From assembly GCF_020532625.1 (NCBI RefSeq), contig NZ_JAJAUY010000025.1, positions 1 through 57,171 of the forward strand: a stretch of DNA of 57,171 nt, read 5' to 3'. Source of the stretch: Streptomyces antimicrobicus (GTDB lineage: Bacteria; Actinomycetota; Actinomycetes; Streptomycetales; Streptomycetaceae). The position numbers and the translations under genes are program-made. The notes under the pieces were generated by a model. It saw only the letters and a list, made by a program, of their open reading frames with translations. It was not told the origin of the DNA and ran no database searches. Shown here one piece after another: positions 18,603-26,796 of the stretch (position 1 is its first letter; each line of letters starts with the position of its first letter).

Positions 18603-19249
18603 TAGCGACGCCCCCTCGCCCGGCCCCGGTACGTGTCCGTGGTCGAGTGGCAGTTGGGGCACAGGAAGCGAAGGTTCTCGCGGCGGTTGTCGCGCCAGTT
18701 GCCGTCGATGTGGTCGACCTCCAAGGGGAGCGGCTCTCCGAGCCAGAAGGCCCCCGTGCCGCAGCCGGCGCAGCGCTCCTCGACCCCGCTCTCCAGCAGC
18801 GCCCGGCGCAGACGGGAGTTGGGCACCCGCAACGCGTGGGTCGAGCGGTCCTCGCGCAGGATCTCGTCAGCGGATCGACGGCGGCGGTTGTCCCGCATCC
18901 GGTCGGTCCACGCGGGTGGCTTGAAGTGGGAGGTGTCTATGCCGAAGGCCTTCACCCTGCCGCTGATGTGGGTGTGATGGCCCCCGACCACGTCCAGCCC
19001 CAGCCGCCGCAGCACCTCGCACATCGTCGTCGAGGCCGCCACCGCCTCGGCCAGGACGTCCCGGGTCCACTTCACGCCCTCCCTCTCGAAGTGGGACGTA
19101 TCGACCCCGAGCTGCTTCATCCGGGAGCGGATGTAGTCCCGCGACCCGGTCCGCGGATCCAGCCCCAGTCTCTCCACCGCCTCACTCAACGTCCGCGACG
19201 CCGTCGCCGCCTCCGTCAGCCGTTCCTTCGTGTACGGACTCGCCGGCAT
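18602..19249 (-). CDS. HNH endonuclease with duplicated N-terminal repeat (first of a tandem pair)
   Basis: A 215-residue protein beginning MPASPYTKERLTEA, with GGGGGGCGGA just before the ATG. Two roughly 50-residue copies of a helical module occupy residues 8-105; each runs L.EAV.AS.T..E...RLGL and ends GVDTSHF or GIDTSHF. The HNH nuclease domain follows (CAGCG, LEVDHIDGN, CPNCH). The module probably binds DNA, as in homing-type and phage HNH proteins. The stop overlaps the next HNH start. Target unknown; free-standing mobile or defence nucleases are the two obvious readings. Confidence 0.85.
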   Translation of the reverse strand: MPASPYTKERLTEAATASRTLSEAVERLGLDPRTGSRDYIRSRMKQLGVDTSHFEREGVKWTRDVLAEAVAASTTMCEVLRRLGLDVVGGHHTHISGRVKAFGIDTSHFKPPAWTDRMRDNRRRRSADEILREDRSTHALRVPNSRLRRALLESGVEERCAGCGTGAFWLGEPLPLEVDHIDGNWRDNRRENLRFLCPNCHSTTDTYRGRARGRR

Positions 19250-19348
19250 TCCGCCCCCCTCCACTCCCGCCGCCGTGCGTGCGTGCGGTCCTCGCATGGA
19301 GTAACGAACCGATAGTCGGACGGTGACGGGAAAAACCGCCCGATAAAC

Positions 19349-19384
19349 GGAACGGCCCGCACCGCCGAGGGTGCGGGCCGTTCC
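19349..19384 (-). terminator. Terminator after bcp
   Basis: A perfect 15-bp stem (19349-19363 with 19370-19384) on a 6-nt loop. On the minus strand it is followed by GTTTAT. It starts 33 bp past the bcp stop. Confidence 0.85.
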
Positions 19385-19416
19385 TGGGAAGGGCGGGGAG
19401 AGGGGTCGGGGCAGGG

Positions 19417-19884
19417 TCAGATGCCCAGGTCCTTGAGGATCTTGGCGACGTGGCCGGTGGCCTTGACGTTGTACAGGGCCCGCTCGACCTTGCCCTCGGC
19501 GTCGACGACGACCGTGGAGCGGATGACGCCCGTCACCACCTTGCCGTACAGCTTCTTCTCGCCGTACGCGCCGTACGCCTCCAGGACCTTCTTCTCCGGG
19601 TCGCTGACCAGGGTGACCTTGAGGTTCTCCTTCTCGCGGAACTTGGCCAGCTTCTCCGGGGCGTCCGGCGAGACGCCGATGACGTCGTAGCCGGCCGTGG
19701 CCAGCAGGTCCAGGTTGTCCGTGAAGTCGCAGGCCTGCTTGGTGCAGCCCGGCGTCAGGGCGGACGGGTAGAAGTACACGATCACCTTGCGGCCCTTGTG
19801 GTCGGCGAGCGAGACCTCGTTGCCGTCCGCGTCGGGCAGGGTGAAGGCGGGGGCGGTGTCGCCCGGCTGGAGTCGCTCGCTCAT
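19417..19884 (-). CDS. bcp: Thioredoxin-dependent thiol peroxidase (Bcp, peroxiredoxin Q)
   Basis: A 155-residue atypical two-cysteine peroxiredoxin that reduces hydroperoxides using thioredoxin. The motif YFYPSALTPGCTKQACDF contains the peroxidatic Cys and, five residues later, the resolving Cys, which is the PrxQ/Bcp arrangement. APAFTLPDADG at the start and the STVVVDAEGKV strand near the end are standard. GAGGAG lies ahead of the ATG at 19884. It diverges from the DUF3618 gene over a 60-bp promoter region. Confidence 0.95.
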   Translation of the reverse strand: MSERLQPGDTAPAFTLPDADGNEVSLADHKGRKVIVYFYPSALTPGCTKQACDFTDNLDLLATAGYDVIGVSPDAPEKLAKFREKENLKVTLVSDPEKKVLEAYGAYGEKKLYGKVVTGVIRSTVVVDAEGKVERALYNVKATGHVAKILKDLGI

Positions 19885-19944
19885 GTCTCACAGTCTCCTC
19901 GGGAGGGGATCGGTACGGCACGAGACTAAGCTGACAGACTGTTC

Positions 19945-20310
19945 ATGGCGGACAACGCCCTAGACGACGACCACGACGACGGAGGCAGCGCGGTGCCGGA
20001 AGCCAGGACCCCTGCGCAGATCGAGGCGGACATCGTCCGCCGCCGCGAGCAGCTCGCCGAGACGCTCGACGAGATCGGCGTGCGGATGCATCCGAGGACG
20101 ATCATCGGGGACGCCAGGGCGCGGGTCGCGTCCACCGTGGACCACACCGCCGGCCGGGCCTTCGCCACCGTGAACCGCCTGGTCACCGATGTGACGGCCG
20201 GTTTCCGGGGGGACGACGGCGCGCCGCGTCCGGAGCGGATCGTGCCGGTGGCGCTGGTGGCCGTGGGCGTCGTCGGGCTGCTGGTGCTGTCCGCGCGGCG
20301 CAAGCGCTGA
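19945..20310 (+). CDS. DUF3618 domain membrane-associated protein
   Basis: A 121-residue protein. The conserved block TPAQIEADIVRRREQLAETLDEIG followed by RMHPRTIIGDARARV is the DUF3618 signature. One C-terminal membrane segment (VPVALVAVGVVGLLVLSA) ends in ARRKR, so the N-terminal domain faces the cytoplasm. The ATG at 19945 gives an acidic head (DNALDDDHDDGG); an internal GTG at 19993 is an alternative start closer to the conserved block. TAAGCT at 19926-19931 is a plausible -10. Function unknown. Confidence 0.82.
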   Translation: MADNALDDDHDDGGSAVPEARTPAQIEADIVRRREQLAETLDEIGVRMHPRTIIGDARARVASTVDHTAGRAFATVNRLVTDVTAGFRGDDGAPRPERIVPVALVAVGVVGLLVLSARRKR

Positions 20311-20359
20311 TGCCGGGCCTCGCGCTCGCGGCGCGGCACGGGGCAGGTAGGTTCGAGTC

Positions 20360-20701
20360 GTGAGCGAGAACACCACCCACGACAAGCTGCCCATCCGTAT
20401 GCTGCACGACCGCGTGCTCGTGCGTTCCGACTCGCCCGAGGGGGAGCGCCGTACCGGCGGCGGCATCCTCATCCCGGCGACCGCGGCCGTCGGCAAGCGG
20501 CTGGCCTGGGCCGAGGTCGTCGCGGTCGGGCAGAACGTGCGGACCGTGGAGCCGGGCGACCGGGTGCTGTACGACCCGGAGGACCGGGCCGAGGTCGAGG
20601 TGCGGGGTGTGGCGTACGTGCTGATGCGCGAGCGCGACCTGCACGCGGTGGCCGCGGAGCGGTTGGAAGGGTCGAAGGATTCGACCGGGCTGTACCTCTG
20701 A
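20360..20701 (+). CDS. GroES-like co-chaperonin family protein
   Basis: A 113-residue protein with the GroES beta-barrel pattern: IRMLHDRVLVRSD, GGGILIPATAAVGKRLAWAEVVAVG, VEPGDRVLYDPED, and YVLMRERDLHAV. The mobile loop region (SPEGERRTGGG) is shortened compared with the main GroES, and a short tail (EGSKDSTGLYL) follows, so this is a divergent second copy and not the groEL partner. The GTG start at 20360 has a TAGGTT box ending 6 nt upstream and no ribosome site, implying a leaderless mRNA. A strong terminator follows. Confidence 0.88.
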   Translation: MSENTTHDKLPIRMLHDRVLVRSDSPEGERRTGGGILIPATAAVGKRLAWAEVVAVGQNVRTVEPGDRVLYDPEDRAEVEVRGVAYVLMRERDLHAVAAERLEGSKDSTGLYL

Positions 20702-20720
20702 CGGGACGCACTTGTGACGG

Positions 20721-20762
20721 CGGCCGAGGGGCTGGTGATCGTGGTCACCGGCCCCTCGGCCG
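20721..20762 (+). terminator. Terminator after the GroES-like gene
   Basis: CGGCCGAGGGGC (20721-20732) and GCCCCTCGGCCG (20751-20762) form a perfect 12-bp stem. The apex pairs further (GGTGA 20734-20738 with TCACC 20745-20749). A T-rich tail (TTCCTTTGTT) follows. Confidence 0.9.
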
Positions 20763-20785
20763 TTCCTTTGTTACCGTGGTGGGGA

Positions 20786-20829
20786 ACCCCGACGAGACGC
20801 GCCGTACCGGGTAGGACAAGACGACGCAC
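20786..20829 (+). ncRNA. Guanidine-III (ykkC-III) riboswitch
   Basis: The stretch CCCGACGAGACGCGCCGTAC at 20788-20807 and AGGACAAGACGACGC at 20813-20827 closely match the Thermobifida fusca guanidine-III riboswitch as I recall it. CCCG (20788-20791) pairs with CGGG (20808-20811). GCGCCGT (20799-20805) pairs with ACGACGC (20821-20827) with one mismatch, giving the pseudoknot-like fold. It ends 30 nt before the start of an SMR guanidinium exporter gene, the class's typical partner, so free guanidine should turn on expression. Confidence 0.9.
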
Positions 20830-20858
20830 CCTGTTCTTTCTCGTCGAAGGGTGTCGTC

Positions 20859-21179
20859 ATGGCGTGGGTCCTGCTTCTGCTCGCCGGTCTGCTCGAGGTG
20901 GGCTGGTCGATCGGCATGAAGTTCACCGAGGGCTTCACCCGGCTCTGGCCGTCGGTGTTCACCGGTGCCGGCATCGTGGCCAGCATGGTGCTGCTGTCGT
21001 TCGCCGCCAAGTCCTTGCCGATCGGTACGGCGTACGGCGTGTGGGTCGGGATCGGCGCGGCCGGTGCGGCGGTGTTGGGGATGGTGGTCCTCGGTGAGCC
21101 GGTGACCGCCGCGCGGATCTTCTTCATCTGTCTGCTGCTGGTGGCCGTGGTGGGGCTGAAGGCCACTTCCGGTCACTGA
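20859..21179 (+). CDS. gdx: SMR-family guanidinium exporter (Gdx/SugE type)
   Basis: A 106-residue protein with four membrane segments, typical of small multidrug resistance dimeric exporters. AWVLLLLAGLLEVGWSIGMK contains the conserved Glu of TM1. GTAYGVWVGIGAAGAAVLG in TM3 and LGEPVTAARIFFICLLLVAVVGLK in TM4 follow the SugE/Gdx pattern. The guanidine-III riboswitch directly upstream points to guanidinium export, not drug resistance. The ATG at 20859 is preceded by GAAGGGTG. It converges on the PBP gene, only 16 bp away. Confidence 0.93.
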   Translation: MAWVLLLLAGLLEVGWSIGMKFTEGFTRLWPSVFTGAGIVASMVLLSFAAKSLPIGTAYGVWVGIGAAGAAVLGMVVLGEPVTAARIFFICLLLVAVVGLKATSGH

Positions 21180-21195
21180 GCGGGCGCGGCGCGGC

Positions 21196-23673
21196 TCATG
21201 GCCCGGGTGCCGGCCCGCCTTCGGGGGCGCCGCCCTGCGTGGCGCCGCCTTGTGCGGTGCCGCCTTGTCCGGTGCCGCCTTGTGCGGTGCCGCCGACGGT
21301 CGGGCCGGCGTTCGTCTGTCCGCCCTCCGTCCGGCCGTCGTCGGTCCGGCCGCCGTCGGTCGGTGTGCCGCCGGTGGTGCGGCCGCCGTCGGTGGGGGTG
21401 CCGCCCGTGGTGCGGCCGCCGTCGGTGGGGGTGCCGGTGGTCCGGCCGCCGTCCGTGCGGCCTCCGTCGGTGCGGCCGCCGTCGTCGCGGCCGCCGTCCG
21501 TGCGGCCGTCCTCGGTCGGGCGGCCCGGTGGGCGGCCGGTCGGGGGCTGCTCCTCGGGCGGTGGGGGCGGCAGCCGGCCCGCGCCGGGTTGGAGGTCGAG
21601 CTCGAAGTCGAGCGGGTCGCTGCCGGCGAGGGCCGCCTTGGTGTACGCCGCCCAGATCCGGGCCGGGTAGCCGCCGCCGTTGATGCGGGGCTCGCCCAGG
21701 GCGTCGTAGAGCGACTCCAGGTTCCCGGTGTCGGGGTCCTGCCCCATCATCGCGACGACGGTGACGAGGTCGGGGGTGTAGCCGGCGAACCACGCAGACC
21801 GGTCCAGTTCGCCGGTGCCGGTCTTGCCGGCCGCCGGGCGTCCGGCGGCCAGTGCGGCGGTGCCGGTGCCGTTGTCGACCACGCTGATCAGCATGGAGGT
21901 GGTGGTGTCGGCGGCCTCTCGGCTGACGGCCTGGCGCGGGGTGCGGTCGGGCAGCGCGATGGTGTCGTCCCCCTTGGTGATCTTCTCGACCAGGGTGTAG
22001 GGGGTGTGGCGGCCGTGGTCGGCGAGGGTGGCGTAGGCCTGGGCCATGTCGAGCACGCTGGCCTGCATCGTGCCGAGTGCCATCGCGGGGCCGGTGTCGA
22101 AGTTGGGGGTGGCCTCGGGGATGCCGAGGGCGACGGCGGTCTGCTTGACCTTGTCGGTGCCGACGTCGACGACCATCTGGGCGAAGACGGTGTTGACGGA
22201 GAGGTCGGTGGCGGTGCGGACGGTGATGTTGCCGTAGGACCGGCCGTCCTCGTTCTCGGGGGCGTAGGGGACGCGGCTGCCGACGACGGGGCGCCGGTTG
22301 TCCCCGTTGTAGTAGGTGTGGGGGGTGATCCGCCGGCCGTCCTGGGTGCGGGAGTCGTGGTCGACGGCGGCGGCGAAGACGAACGGTTTGAAGGTGGAGG
22401 CCACCTGGTAGTCGTGGCGGGTGGCGTTGTTGACGTACTGCTTGGTGTAGTCGATGCCGCCGTAGAGGGCGACGACCTTGCCGGTGAGCGGGTCGATGGA
22501 GGCGCCGCCGGCGCGTACGACGCGGTCGGCCTTGCGGGTCTCGGGGTCGAGTCGGGAGACGAGTGTGTCCTGGACGGCGGTCACGAAGGCGTTCTGGCGG
22601 CGTTTGTCGAGGGTGGTGGTGACGACGTAGCCGCCTTCGGCGAGGGTCTTCTCGTCGATGATGCCGTGTTCGGTGATGTAGTCCTTGACGGCCTCGACGA
22701 GGTAGCCGCGCTGGCCCGACAGTCCGGCGGCGGGGCGGATCCGGCCGGGTTCGGGGAACGTGGTGGCGGCCCGTTCCTGGGGGGTGAGCCACTTCTTCTT
22801 GACCATGCCGTCGAGGACGTAGTTCCAGCGGGCGAGTGCCCGGGCGCGGCCCTGGGGGTGGGCGACGACGTCGAAGGCGCTGGGGGAGTTGAGGAGGGTG
22901 GCGAGGTAGGCGCCCTCGGCGGTGGTGAGTCGGCCGGCGTCCTTGCCGTAGTAGGCCTGGGAGGCGGCCTGGACGCCGTAGGCGTTGCGGCCGAAGTAGC
23001 TGGTGTTGAGGTAGCCCTCCAGGATGTACTGCTTGGACTTCTCGCGGCCGAGTTTGATGGCGATGAAGAACTCCTTGACCTTGCGGCTGATGGTCTGCTC
23101 CTGGCCGAGGTAGTAGTTCTTCACGTACTGCTGGGTGATGGTGGAGCCGGACTGGGTGCCTTTGCCGGTGGCGGTGTTCCAGGCGGCGCGCACCATGGCC
23201 TGGGGGTCCACGGCCGGTTCGGACCAGAAGTCGCGGTCCTCGGCGGCGAGTACGGCCTCCTGGACGGTCAGGGGGACCTGGGAGAGCGGGATGTTGACGC
23301 GGTTGACCTCGCCGTCGCGGGCGAGGAGGGAGCCGTCGGAGTAGAGGTAGAGGTTGGACTGGGCGGTGGCGGCGGCGTTGGCGGGCGGGATGTCCACGAC
23401 GAGGTAGCCGGCGACCAGGGCCCCGCCGAGGAGCAGCGCGAACAGCAGGACGGTGCCGAGGACGGCGCGCCAGCCGGGGACGAACCGGCGCCAGCCGGTG
23501 CGGCGGCGGGCGTTCGCCTCTGCGTCCGTGTCTGCCCGGCCGCGGGCGCCGGGTTTGCCGCCGTCGCCCGCCGGGGAGGTCGGACGGGGTGCCGGGCCGC
23601 CCGTGGCGCCCGCCCCCGCCGGAGTGTCCGGGTCACGAGGGGCCCAGCCCGGTGGGGGTGACTGGTCGCTCAT
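21196..23673 (-). CDS. Class A penicillin-binding protein (transglycosylase/transpeptidase)
   Basis: An 825-residue bifunctional peptidoglycan synthase. A cytoplasmic Pro/Arg-rich head (~75 residues) precedes one membrane segment (VLGTVLLFALLLGGALVAGY). The glycosyltransferase domain has AAEDRDFW, GSTITQQYVKNYYLG, and REKSKQYILEGYLN. The transpeptidase domain has STFKPF (SxxK), SVNT (SxN) and KTGTGE (KTG). The last ~120 residues are a low-complexity tail built of TDGGRTTGG-type and TAQGG-type repeats. I chose ATG 23673 (MSDQSPPPG); in-frame ATGs at 23721 and 23793 are alternatives. It diverges from the ABC-2 exporter operon. Confidence 0.93.
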   Translation of the reverse strand: MSDQSPPPGWAPRDPDTPAGAGATGGPAPRPTSPAGDGGKPGARGRADTDAEANARRRTGWRRFVPGWRAVLGTVLLFALLLGGALVAGYLVVDIPPANAAATAQSNLYLYSDGSLLARDGEVNRVNIPLSQVPLTVQEAVLAAEDRDFWSEPAVDPQAMVRAAWNTATGKGTQSGSTITQQYVKNYYLGQEQTISRKVKEFFIAIKLGREKSKQYILEGYLNTSYFGRNAYGVQAASQAYYGKDAGRLTTAEGAYLATLLNSPSAFDVVAHPQGRARALARWNYVLDGMVKKKWLTPQERAATTFPEPGRIRPAAGLSGQRGYLVEAVKDYITEHGIIDEKTLAEGGYVVTTTLDKRRQNAFVTAVQDTLVSRLDPETRKADRVVRAGGASIDPLTGKVVALYGGIDYTKQYVNNATRHDYQVASTFKPFVFAAAVDHDSRTQDGRRITPHTYYNGDNRRPVVGSRVPYAPENEDGRSYGNITVRTATDLSVNTVFAQMVVDVGTDKVKQTAVALGIPEATPNFDTGPAMALGTMQASVLDMAQAYATLADHGRHTPYTLVEKITKGDDTIALPDRTPRQAVSREAADTTTSMLISVVDNGTGTAALAAGRPAAGKTGTGELDRSAWFAGYTPDLVTVVAMMGQDPDTGNLESLYDALGEPRINGGGYPARIWAAYTKAALAGSDPLDFELDLQPGAGRLPPPPPEEQPPTGRPPGRPTEDGRTDGGRDDGGRTDGGRTDGGRTTGTPTDGGRTTGGTPTDGGRTTGGTPTDGGRTDDGRTEGGQTNAGPTVGGTAQGGTGQGGTAQGGATQGGAPEGGPAPGP

Positions 23674-23846
23674 CTCCAGGGCTCCTCGACGCCGTGCGAA
23701 ATATCCGGGTATGTACGTCATGGTGTCTACCCGATGGGGGGTCGATCCGTGCCGGACGGGCGTAATTCGGTCGCGTGGATCGCCCCTCCGCACTAAGCTC
23801 GCGCGGCTCGGGCCGACGCTGGGAAACGACGGAGGAGGGAGTCAGG

Positions 23847-24665
23847 GTGCGCCTGCACGTGCCCCTCTGGTGCGCCGTGGCCGCGGGTGGCTTCCGGCGG
23901 TACGCCACCTACACGACGGCGACGGCGGCCGGGGTGTTCACCAACACCGTCTTCGGCTTCGTCATCGCGTACACCTACATCGCGCTGTGGGAGGAGCGGC
24001 CCGGTCTCGGGGGCTACGACCAGGCGCAGGCGCTGACGTTCGTGTGGGTCAGCCAGGCGCTGCTGGCCACGTCCGGTCTGATGGGCGGCGGTTTCCACGA
24101 GGAGCTCCAGCAGCGGGTGCGTACCGGGGACATCGCCGTGGACCTCTACCGGCCCGCCGACCTGCAGTTGTGGTGGCTGTTCACCGATCTGGGGCGCGCC
24201 GCCTTCCAGTTGCTGGGGCGGGGGGTGGTACCGCTCGCGGTGGGGGCGCTCGCGTTCGAGCTGGCGCTGCCGGGTGATCCCGTGCGCTGGCTGCTGTTCC
24301 TGCTGTCGGTGCTGCTCGGCGCGGTGGTGAGCTTCGCGATCCGCTACCTGCTCGGGCTGGCGGCGTTCTGGCTGCTGGACGGGTCGGGCGTCAACCTGAT
24401 CGCCACCGTCGTCGCGATCTTCTTCTCCGGGATGCTGCTGCCGCTGAGCGTCTTCCCGGGCGCTTTCGGGGAGTTCGTCCGGCTGCTGCCGTGGGCGGCG
24501 ATGCTCCAGGTGCCGCTGGACGTGCTGATGGGCACGCAAGGGGCGGGCGGTGCGGGTCTGGTGCGGGCGCTGGGCTTCCAGCTCGCCTGGGCGCTGACCC
24601 TGTTGGGGCTGGGGCGGCTGGCGCAGTCGGCGGCCACGCGGAAGGTGGTGGTCCAGGGTGGCTGA
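23847..24665 (+). CDS. ABC-2 type exporter permease (first subunit)
   Basis: A 272-residue membrane protein with six predicted segments. It resembles the ABC-2 family 6 (DUF990-like) permeases that occur in pairs with an ATPase. RTGDIAVDLYRPADLQLWWL is the characteristic cytoplasmic loop. The GTG at 23847 follows GGAGGAGGGAG. The stop overlaps the start of the second permease by 8 bp, and the ATPase follows, so the three form one operon. Substrate unknown. Confidence 0.85.
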   Translation: MRLHVPLWCAVAAGGFRRYATYTTATAAGVFTNTVFGFVIAYTYIALWEERPGLGGYDQAQALTFVWVSQALLATSGLMGGGFHEELQQRVRTGDIAVDLYRPADLQLWWLFTDLGRAAFQLLGRGVVPLAVGALAFELALPGDPVRWLLFLLSVLLGAVVSFAIRYLLGLAAFWLLDGSGVNLIATVVAIFFSGMLLPLSVFPGAFGEFVRLLPWAAMLQVPLDVLMGTQGAGGAGLVRALGFQLAWALTLLGLGRLAQSAATRKVVVQGG

Positions 24666-25629
24666 TCCGAGGACGTCGGTGGGTGCGGGTGGGCCCGCGG
24701 GGGTGGGAGTGGCCCCGGGTGCGGCTGAGGGGTCGGCTGCCGGGGCGGGGTCGGGTGCGGGTGCGGGGTCGGGGGCCGGGGCGGCGGACCGGCCCGGGGG
24801 CCGGGGAGCGGGGCCGCGCAGCCGGGCCCTGGACGGCCTGCGCGGGTACGGCCTGATCGCGATGATGTGGATCCGCGCCACGATGACGTACCGGACCTCC
24901 TTCGCCCTGATGCTCGTGGGCAACATGGCGATCACCGGCCTGGACTTCGTGGCGATCTACCTGATGTTCCGGCACGTGGACGTGCTCGGCGGCTTCACGC
25001 TGCCGGAGATCGCCCTGCTGTACGGCCTGTGCTCGACCTCGTTCGGGCTGACCGACCTGCTGATGGGCAACACCGACCGGCTGGGGGCGCGGGTGCGGGA
25101 CGGTTCCCTGGACACCATGCTGGTGCGGCCCGTCCCGGTGCTCGCGCAGGTGGCGGCGGACCGGTTCGCCCTGCGCCGGCTGGGGCGGGTGGTGCAGGGG
25201 CTGGCGGTGCTGGTGTGGGCGCTGTCGGTGCTGGACGTGGCCTGGACGCCGGGACGGGTGCTGCTGGTGCCGATGACGGTGCTGGCGGGGACGGCGATCT
25301 TCAGCGCGGTGATGGTGGCGGGGGCGGCGTTCCAGTTCGTCGCCGGGGACGCGGCCGAGGTGCAGAACTCGTTCACCTACGGCGGCAACACCATGCTCCA
25401 GTACCCGCCGACGATCTTCGCGAAGGACCTGCTGCGGGCGGTGACCTTCGTCCTGCCGCTGGCCTTCGTCAACTGGGTGCCGGCCCTGTACCTGCTGGGC
25501 CGGCCCGATCCGCTGGGCCTGCCGGGCTGGGCGGCGTACGCGGGGCCGCTGGTGGGCTTCGCGGTGTTCGTGCCGGCGTCGCTGGCCTGGCGCGCGGGCG
25601 TGCGGTCGTACCGGAGCACGGGGAGCTGA
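24658..25629 (+). CDS. ABC-2 type exporter permease (second subunit)
   Basis: A 323-residue permease. The N-terminal ~55 residues are low complexity (Gly/Ala/Ser, such as SGAGAGSGAGAAD), then six membrane segments follow from about residue 68. RVRDGSLDTMLVRPVPVLAQV is the same loop type as in the partner permease, and NTMLQYPPTIFAKDLLRAV is typical of this family. The GTG at 24658 overlaps the upstream stop; a start nearer the membrane domain cannot be excluded. It is followed after 4 bp by the ATPase gene. Confidence 0.83.
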   Translation: MADPRTSVGAGGPAGVGVAPGAAEGSAAGAGSGAGAGSGAGAADRPGGRGAGPRSRALDGLRGYGLIAMMWIRATMTYRTSFALMLVGNMAITGLDFVAIYLMFRHVDVLGGFTLPEIALLYGLCSTSFGLTDLLMGNTDRLGARVRDGSLDTMLVRPVPVLAQVAADRFALRRLGRVVQGLAVLVWALSVLDVAWTPGRVLLVPMTVLAGTAIFSAVMVAGAAFQFVAGDAAEVQNSFTYGGNTMLQYPPTIFAKDLLRAVTFVLPLAFVNWVPALYLLGRPDPLGLPGWAAYAGPLVGFAVFVPASLAWRAGVRSYRSTGS

Positions 25630-25633
25630 CGGC

Positions 25634-26764
25634 GTGGACGGGACCGGGGACGCGGCGGGGGACGTGACGGGGGGCATGGAGGGGGACATGACGGAGGACG
25701 TGGCGGGGGACATGGCGAGTGACCGGGGCTTTGGGGAGACGGGCCGTGCGCACACCGGCCGTGGGGGCACCGGCCGTGGGGGCACCGGCCGTGCGGGCAC
25801 CGGCGGTGGGGGCAAGGCGCTGATCGAGGTGGACGGCGTACGGAAGGTGTTCGAGGTCCGGCGCCGGACCGGCCTGATGCGCCGGGAGAAACGCGAGGTC
25901 AGGGCGGTGGACGGCATCTCGTTCACGGTGCCGCGCGGGGAGATGGTCGGCTACATCGGCCCGAACGGCGCCGGCAAGTCCACGACCATCAAGATGCTGA
26001 CGGGCATCCTCACCCCGAGCGCGGGCCGCCTGCGCATCGCGGGCATCGACCCGGCCCGGCAGCGGACCCGCCTGGCGCACCGGATCGGGGTGGTCTTCGG
26101 GCAGCGCACGACGCTGTGGTGGGACCTGCCGCTGAAGGACAGCTACGGGCTGATGCGCCGGATGTACCGGATTCCCGAGGACCGCTTCCGCCGCAACCTG
26201 CGGCGCTGCGTGGACGAGCTCGACCTGGGCGACCTGCTCGACGTACCGGTACGCCAGCTGTCGCTCGGGCAGCGGATGCGCGGCGACATCGCGGCGGCGC
26301 TGCTGCACGATCCGGACGTGCTGTACCTGGACGAGCCGACGATCGGGCTGGACGTGGTGAGCAAGGTGAAGGTGCGGCGGTTCCTGCGGGAGCTGAACGC
26401 CGAGCTCGGTACGACGGTGCTGCTCACCACGCACGACCTCCAGGACATCGAGCAGCTGTGCGAGCGGGTGATGGTGATCGACCACGGCCGGCTGATGTAC
26501 GACGGGCCGCTGGCCGGGCTGCACTCCGTGGGGGAGAGCGAGCGGACCCTCGTGGTCGACCTGGAACGGGAACATCCGCCGATCGAGCTGCCGGGGACGC
26601 GGACGGTGAAGGTGGAGGGCCCACGGCAGTGGCTGGCCTTCCCGGCGACGGCCTCGGCGGCGCCGCTGGTGGCGGAGGTGGCGCGGCGGTACCCGCTGGT
26701 CGACCTGTCGGTGCGGGAGCCGGACATCGAGGACGTGATCGCCAGGATGTACGCGGGGCGATGA
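25634..26764 (+). CDS. ABC transporter ATP-binding protein
   Basis: A 376-residue ATPase. Walker A is GPNGAGKSTT (near residue 115), the signature is LSLGQRMR, Walker B is LYLDEPTIGLD, and the switch histidine is TTHD. LMRREKREVRAVDGIS before the core and GQRTTLWWDLPLKDSY match ATPases paired with DUF990-type permeases. The first ~60 residues are low complexity (acidic, then TGRGGTGRGGTGRAGTGGGG), and internal ATGs at 25676, 25688 and 25712 are alternative starts. It powers the two upstream permeases. Confidence 0.88.
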   Translation: MDGTGDAAGDVTGGMEGDMTEDVAGDMASDRGFGETGRAHTGRGGTGRGGTGRAGTGGGGKALIEVDGVRKVFEVRRRTGLMRREKREVRAVDGISFTVPRGEMVGYIGPNGAGKSTTIKMLTGILTPSAGRLRIAGIDPARQRTRLAHRIGVVFGQRTTLWWDLPLKDSYGLMRRMYRIPEDRFRRNLRRCVDELDLGDLLDVPVRQLSLGQRMRGDIAAALLHDPDVLYLDEPTIGLDVVSKVKVRRFLRELNAELGTTVLLTTHDLQDIEQLCERVMVIDHGRLMYDGPLAGLHSVGESERTLVVDLEREHPPIELPGTRTVKVEGPRQWLAFPATASAAPLVAEVARRYPLVDLSVREPDIEDVIARMYAGR

Positions 26765-26796
26765 CGTCCGGCGACGGCCTGCATAGGGTGGGACGC

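Noticed and set aside
18602..18662. Longer start for the second HNH gene (ATG at 18662)
   Set aside because: It would overlap the conserved CPNCH end of the first HNH gene; the coupled GTG at 18602 fits better.
17981..19249. Integrated element using tRNA-Leu as attachment site
   Set aside because: No integrase, excisionase or direct repeat of the tRNA 3' end was found, only the two HNH genes.
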